This document shows positions 31,593 through 35,543 of a stretch of DNA of 35,543 nucleotides, one piece after another; positions within the stretch are counted from its first letter, which is position 1; each line of letters opens with the position of its first letter. Source of the stretch: Lysobacterales bacterium (GTDB lineage: Bacteria > Pseudomonadota > Gammaproteobacteria > Xanthomonadales > Rhodanobacteraceae); assembly GCA_002632325.1 (NCBI GenBank), contig NSJK01000027.1:1-35543 (forward strand). The letters run 5' to 3'. A program made the translations under genes and the position numbers. A model generated the notes under the pieces. That model worked only from the letters and a program-made list of their open reading frames with translations, was not told the DNA's origin and did not search any database.

Positions 31593-33224
31593 ATGTCTGC
31601 CCTGCGTATCGCGCTCGCCCAATTCGATTTTCCGGTCGGCGCCGTGGCCCGCAACGAGGCACGCATCATCACGCTGATCGAACAGGCGCGTGACCTGCAT
31701 CACGCTGATCTGGTGCTGTTTCCCGAACTCGCGCTGTCGGGTTATCCGCCCGAGGACCTGCTGCTGCGCCCGGATTTTCTTGCCGAATGCGCCGCTGCGA
31801 TCACGCGCATCGCGGCCACGGTGCACGGCATCGTTGCCGTGGTCGGCTGGCCCGAGGCCGATGGCGCGGTGGTGTTCAATTCGGCCAGCGTGCTGCGTGA
31901 TGGCGCGATCGCAACCACCTGCCGCAAGCGCGAGCTGCCCAATTACGCAGTATTCGACGAGCGCCGCTATTTCGAGGTCGATCGCGACGCCGAGCCTTGC
32001 GTGTTCGAGGTCGGCGGCACCCGGGTCGGCGTGGTCATCTGCGAGGACATCTGGTTTGCCGAGCCGGCTGCACGCATCGCGCGCGCGGGCGCGCAGTTGC
32101 TGCTGGTGCCCAATGCCTCGCCGTTCGAGCGCGGCAAGCAGGAGCAGCGCGATGCCCTGCTCGCGGCGCGCGTGGCCGAGACCCGGCTCGGTATTGCCTA
32201 CCTCAACACCGTCGGTGGTCAGGATGCGCTGGTGTTCGACGGCGCATCGGTGCTCGCTGATGGCGATGGCCACATCCACGCCGCTGCGAGCGCGTTCGAG
32301 GATCACTGGTTGCTGGCCGAGTTCGATGCGGCCACGCGCCGTTTCCGGCCGTTGCAGTGGCCGATCGACAGCGATGCCGGCGCCGCATCGCTCGCGTGGC
32401 GCGCCTTGGTGCGCGGCACGCGCGACTATTGCCGCAAGAACGGTTTCGACACGGTCTGGATCGGTCTTTCGGGCGGCATCGACTCGGCGCTCGTGCTCGC
32501 GATCGCAGTCGATGCGCTGGGTGCGGACAAGGTGCGCGGCGTGCGCCTGCCCTCGCGCTTCACCTCCGGCCTCAGCAACGACCTCGCCAGCGAGCAGGCG
32601 CAGGCACTCGGGGTGGAGCTGCTCACGCTGCCGATCGAAGCGCCATTCCGCGGTTTTCTCGATGCACTCGCAGCGGCCTTTGCCGGTCATGCTGTCGATG
32701 TCGCCGAGGAAAACCTGCAATCGCGCTGCCGTGGCGCACTGTTGATGGCGCTGTCCAACAAGTTCGGAGGGCTCGTGCTCACCACCGGCAACAAGAGCGA
32801 ATACGCGGTCGGCTACGCGACCATCTATGGCGACATGTGCGGCGGCTATGCGCCGCTCAAGGATCTGTACAAGACCGAGGTCTACGAGCTCGCGCATTGG
32901 CGCAACACGGTGGCCGGAGCGCCGGTGATACCGCCTGCGGTGATCGCGCGCGCGCCCTCGGCGGAGCTGCGCGAGAACCAGACCGATCAGGATTCGTTGC
33001 CGCCCTACGACGTGCTCGATGCGATCCTCGCTCGCCACATAGACGCTGAACAATCGGCGGCCGAAATCGTGCGCGCGGGTTTCGATGCGGCTACGGTCGA
33101 GCGCGTCGTGCGTCTGGTGCGCATTTCCGAATGGAAGCGCCAGCAAGCCGCGCCGGGGCCGAAGGTGTCACGTCGCGCGTTCGGCCGCGAGCGCCGCTAC
33201 CCGATCACTTCGGGCTGGCGTTGA
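31593..33224 (+). CDS. nadE: Glutamine-dependent NAD+ synthetase
   Basis: A 543-residue two-domain NAD+ synthetase. The N-terminal nitrilase-type glutaminase (about 1-255) has the Glu-Lys-Cys triad: Glu45 in LFPELALSGYPPEDL, Lys112 in RKRELPNY and Cys150 in VVICEDIWF. It releases ammonia from glutamine for the C-terminal synthetase, which amidates deamido-NAD+ with ATP. That domain has the PP-loop LSGGIDSAL (292-300) and TTGNKSEYAVGYATIYGDMCGGY. The ATG at 31593 (MSALRIALAQFDF) starts exactly at the first nitrilase strand; an in-frame codon at 31530 would add a stretch without likeness to the family. The Shine-Dalgarno sequence is weak (GGAAC). The gene appears to be transcribed alone, between the exoprotein terminator and a REP cluster. 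Confidence 0.96.
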   Translation: MSALRIALAQFDFPVGAVARNEARIITLIEQARDLHHADLVLFPELALSGYPPEDLLLRPDFLAECAAAITRIAATVHGIVAVVGWPEADGAVVFNSASVLRDGAIATTCRKRELPNYAVFDERRYFEVDRDAEPCVFEVGGTRVGVVICEDIWFAEPAARIARAGAQLLLVPNASPFERGKQEQRDALLAARVAETRLGIAYLNTVGGQDALVFDGASVLADGDGHIHAAASAFEDHWLLAEFDAATRRFRPLQWPIDSDAGAASLAWRALVRGTRDYCRKNGFDTVWIGLSGGIDSALVLAIAVDALGADKVRGVRLPSRFTSGLSNDLASEQAQALGVELLTLPIEAPFRGFLDALAAAFAGHAVDVAEENLQSRCRGALLMALSNKFGGLVLTTGNKSEYAVGYATIYGDMCGGYAPLKDLYKTEVYELAHWRNTVAGAPVIPPAVIARAPSAELRENQTDQDSLPPYDVLDAILARHIDAEQSAAEIVRAGFDAATVERVVRLVRISEWKRQQAAPGPKVSRRAFGRERRYPITSGWR

Positions 33225-33237
33225 GGCCCGGCGGAGA

Positions 33238-33359
33238 GCCGTCGGGGACGTAGCCCCGACCTGCAACCTTGTCACGCGGCGTTTGCAGGTCGGCCCTACG
33301 TGGCCGACGTGCTACGCGGCCGACGAGCAACGATCGTAGGTCGGCCCTGTGCGGCCGAC
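33238..33359. repeat. REP-like composite element, copy 1
   Basis: The element holds three hairpins: GTCGGGG/CCCCGAC (33241-33260), GTCGGCC/GGCCGAC (33289-33308), and a second GTCGGCC/GGCCGAC at its right end (33339-33358). Read from the minus strand the first starts (G)CAGGTCGGGGCTACG, the form of REP elements of Xanthomonadales that begin with a GTAG-like head before a stem-loop and are thought to be moved by RAYT transposases. It starts 14 bases after the nadE stop, so it may also terminate nadE. No RAYT gene is in the window. Confidence 0.8.
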
Positions 33360-33403
33360 GAATGCGGTGCGATCATGCGGAAAACCGTTGGTGGCATCGA
33401 AAA

Positions 33404-33589
33404 GCCGTCGGGGACGTAGCCCCGACCTACAACCTTGTCACGCGGTGTTTGTAGGTCGGCCCTACGTGGCCGACGTGCTACGAGGCCGACGTGCTACGAG
33501 GCCGACGTGCTACGAGGCCGACGTGCTACGAGGCCGACGTGCTACGAGGCCGACGAGCAACGATCGTAGGTCGGCCCTGTGCGGCCGAC
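33404..33589. repeat. REP-like composite element, copy 2, expanded
   Basis: This is a direct repeat of copy 1 with the same order of hairpins and the same intervening words (AACCTTGTCACGCGG, GAGCAACGATCGTAGG). It differs by CTGCAA/CTACAA and GTTTGCAGG/GTTTGTAGG, a pair of changes that keeps complementarity between the two words. Its centre is lengthened by five 16-base units. It ends eight bases from the bamD stop, so it may serve as bamD's terminator region. Confidence 0.8.
33469..33548. repeat. Five perfect tandem copies of a 16-base unit
   Basis: GCCGACGTGCTACGAG is repeated exactly five times (33469, 33485, 33501, 33517, 33533) and followed by a decayed sixth (GCCGACGAGCAACG). The unit is not a multiple of three, so the open frames across it are artefacts. 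In copy 1 of the element the corresponding place has a single unit (with C for A near its end), which points to slippage. Confidence 0.98.
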
Positions 33590-33596
33590 CGGGACC

Positions 33597-34436
33597 TCAG
33601 CGACTCGACAGCGGAATCAGCTTCCACCAGTTCGAGCGGTAGCGCGGCCACTTGCCATGCAGGGCCGGGTGCTCGGGATAGTTGAGCTCGAGCACGCGGC
33701 GCGCGTCGTCGGCGAGTTGCTGTTGGCCCAGCTTGGCGTAGCTCTCGAACATGATCGCCAGCGCATCGGCGACCTGCGGCGTCTGCGGGAAGGCTTCGAT
33801 GATGTCCTTGGCGCGGTTGGATGAGGCGACATAGGCTTGCCGCTTGTAGTAGTACAGCGCGATGTTGAGATCGGACTGCGCCATCGTGTTGCGCAAGGAA
33901 ATCATGCGCTGACGTGCATCGGCGGCGTATCCGCTGTTGGGGTAGCGGCTGATCAGCGCGCCGAAATCGTCGAAGGACTGGCGCAGATTGGCCTGATCGC
34001 GCTTGGTCATGTCCTGACCGATATAGCGTTCGAAGAAGCCGGCCGAACGGTTGAAATTGATCAGGCCGCGCAGGTAGTAGGCGTAGTCGACGTGGCGCTG
34101 GGTCGGATAGGTCTTGATGAAGCGGTTAATCGTCGAGTAGGCGTCGTCGGGCTTGTTGTTCTTGTACTGCGCATACGCCAGATTGAGCTGCGACTGCTCG
34201 GTGTAGGCGCCGAACGGGAAGCGCGAGATGAGGCGCTGGAAGGTGCGCGCGGCCCAGTCGAAGTTGCGTTTGTCGATCGCCTCGACGCCTTGCGAATACA
34301 ATTCTTCGACGGATTTGGTATCCATCGGATCGCCTTTCTTGGCGCCGCGGTTGAACAGCGAACAGCCAGCCAGCAGGGCCAGCAGGACGACCAGCGCGAG
34401 GCGCAGGAGAGACTTGGATCGGAACGGGACTCGCAT
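33597..34436 (-). CDS. bamD: Outer membrane assembly lipoprotein BamD
   Basis: A 279-residue lipoprotein of the BAM complex, which inserts beta-barrel proteins into the outer membrane. The signal peptide ends in the lipobox LAGC with Cys25 as the lipidated residue. The rest is helical with five TPR-like repeats (SVEELYSQGVEAIDKRNFDWA, and later DQANLRQSFDDFGALISRYPNSGYA split over 20 residues). The start at ATG 34436 gives a normal lipoprotein signal; the longer frame to 34586 adds 50 unlikely residues. It is divergent from rluD, as in E. coli and Pseudomonas, with 161 bases between. The stop lies next to the REP cluster. Confidence 0.95.
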   Translation of the reverse strand: MRVPFRSKSLLRLALVVLLALLAGCSLFNRGAKKGDPMDTKSVEELYSQGVEAIDKRNFDWAARTFQRLISRFPFGAYTEQSQLNLAYAQYKNNKPDDAYSTINRFIKTYPTQRHVDYAYYLRGLINFNRSAGFFERYIGQDMTKRDQANLRQSFDDFGALISRYPNSGYAADARQRMISLRNTMAQSDLNIALYYYKRQAYVASSNRAKDIIEAFPQTPQVADALAIMFESYAKLGQQQLADDARRVLELNYPEHPALHGKWPRYRSNWWKLIPLSSR

Positions 34437-34597
34437 GCGGATGGCGGGCTCTGCGATGATGGAAGGAGAAATCGCCCGGCAGGGCGCGACGCTTGTCGCG
34501 ATGCCGGTGCGGCGCACCTGAGTGCGACGCGCGAAACCGCGATGATAACCCGAAACTTTGCCGGCGCTGGAAGCGTCGTCGCGCACGGACCGTGTTC

Positions 34598-35543
34598 ATG
34601 ACCCCGACTCAATCAATGCTGAACGCGACGATCCCGCCCGAACTGGCGGGGCGCCGCTTCGATCAGGCGCTGGCCGAGCTGTTTCCGGACTATTCGCGCT
34701 CGCGCCTGACCGCCTGGATCAAGGCCGGTGCGGCGCGGCTCGACGGCGCCGTGGCCGCGCCGCGTCAGGCCGTGCTCGGTGGCGAACAGGTCGAAATCGC
34801 CGTGGTGATCGAGCGCGAGATCGGTGCCCAGGCCGAGGCGATCGAACTCGACATCGTGCATGCGGACGCCGATGTCATCGTCGTCAACAAGCCGGCTGGC
34901 TTGGTCGTGCACCCCGGCGCCGGCAATCCCGCAGGCACCTTGCAGAACGCGCTGCTGCATTTCGATGCCGCACTTGCGGCGATCCCGCGTGGCGGCATCG
35001 TGCATCGACTCGACAAGGACACCTCGGGCCTGATGGTGGTCGCGCGCTCGATGCGCGCTCACACCAGTCTGGTGGAACAGCTCGGCGAACGCGACGTGCA
35101 CCGCCAGTATCTCGCGATCGTCTACGGCGCGATGGTCGCCGGTGGCCGCGTCGATGCACCGCTCGGCCGCCATCCGCGTGATCGCCTCAAGCAGGCGGTG
35201 CGCGAGGATGGCCGTGAGGCCGTCACCCACTACCGCGTGCGCGAACGTTTCCGCAGCACGACTCTGGTGGAATGCCGGCTCGAAACCGGGCGCACCCACC
35301 AGATCCGCGTGCACATGGCACATGTGCGCCATCCGCTGCTGGGCGACTCGCAATACGGCGGCCTGCTCAAGCTGCCCAAGGGTGCGGGCGAGGCGCTGGT
35401 CGCGGCGATGCGCGGCTTCAAGCGGCAGGCGCTGCATGCCGAGAAACTCGAGTTCCGCCATCCCGGCACCGGCAAACTGGCGAGCTTCGAAGCTGCTCCG
35501 CCGGCGGACATGCAGGCCTTGCTCGCGGCACTGCGCGAGGACA
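34598..35543 (+). CDS. rluD: 23S rRNA pseudouridine synthase RluD (3' end cut by window)
   Basis: The frame is open from 34598 to the window end, giving 315 residues of a protein usually about 325 long. An N-terminal S4 RNA-binding domain (about 15-70, [20 protein letters not shown]) precedes the pseudouridine synthase domain with [15 protein letters not shown] (96-110) and the catalytic motif [10 protein letters not shown], in which Asp139 has the same number as in E. coli Rlu[13 protein letters not shown] is the conserved third motif. RluD modifies positions 1911, 1915 and 1917 of 23S rRNA. The start could also be ATG 34616; neither has a clear Shine-Dalgarno sequence. The divergent bamD neighbour supports RluD rather than RluC or RluA. 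Confidence 0.94.
   Translation, partial: MTPTQSMLNATIPPELAGRRFDQALAELFPDYSRSRLTAWIKAGAARLDGAVAAPRQAVLGGEQVEIAVVIEREIGAQAEAIELDIVHADADVIVVNKPAGLVVHPGAGNPAGTLQNALLHFDAALAAIPRGGIVHRLDKDTSGLMVVARSMRAHTSLVEQLGERDVHRQYLAIVYGAMVAGGRVDAPLGRHPRDRLKQAVREDGREAVTHYRVRERFRSTTLVECRLETGRTHQIRVHMAHVRHPLLGDSQYGGLLKLPKGAGEALVAAMRGFKRQALHAEKLEFRHPGTGKLASFEAAPPADMQALLAALRED

Noticed and set aside
33469..33548. Tandem repeats as a CRISPR array
   Set aside because: The 16-base units are directly adjacent with no unique spacers, and there are no cas genes in the window.
33269..33642. Small open frames across the REP region (repeats of CYEADVLRGRRATRPT type)
   Set aside because: They come from a 16-base unit read through three frames. 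The copies share no Shine-Dalgarno sequence and the region is made of hairpin repeats.

Overview
This is a GC-rich chromosomal segment from a gammaproteobacterium, most probably of the order Lysobacterales (Xanthomonadales), perhaps family Rhodanobacteraceae. The evidence is gene order and gene type: pilR-pilS next to sucC-sucD, a DUF2782 gene near polA, an RNA that looks like sX13 directly behind polA, a LysM gene-dprA-topA-tsaC row, and divergent bamD/rluD. The genus cannot be told from the window.

Layout. 1-1761 (minus): the first codons of pilR and all of pilS, the two-component pair that controls type IV pilin. 2046-4161 (plus): sucC-sucD, ended by a perfect hairpin. 4246-5610: a DUF2782 periplasmic protein (minus) and, divergent from it, a small secreted protein of unknown function. 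5736-9312 (plus): an acetoacetate decarboxylase and polA. 9436-9557: a small RNA with three C-rich hairpin loops, the last being its own terminator. 9726-17686: an SGNH hydrolase (plus), then on the minus strand an adenylate-forming ligase of XanA2/aryl-polyene type, tsaC, topA, dprA and a LysM exoprotein.

18279-31384 (plus) is the accessory core: two tandem, related genes for very large exported proteins of 1412 and 2902 residues. Both have a signal peptide, a right-handed beta-helix, chains of MBG/YDG-type modules, a Big-1-like Ig domain, a DUF11-like domain, the motif IFRDGFE and a shared tail of about 125 residues. The small secreted protein at 4861-5610 carries the same motif (IFRDGME) close to its C-terminus. 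The larger protein also holds five copies of a domain of about 150 residues that I do not recognise. I see no autotransporter barrel, RTX repeats, LPXTG or PEP-CTERM signal, so how these proteins reach or stay on the surface is open. The shared motif is the best lead to something undescribed.

31593-35543: nadE, a 370-base gene-free stretch with two copies of a REP-like element (one expanded by five exact 16-base units), bamD (minus) and rluD (plus, cut by the window end).

Possible links between parts: the loop of the polA-adjacent RNA is complementary over 10 and 9 bases to two sites in the leader of the first giant gene, and over 7 bases to the ribosome binding site of the second. A CRP/Clp-like palindrome lies upstream of the first giant gene. 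These links are inferences from base pairing and motif likeness only.
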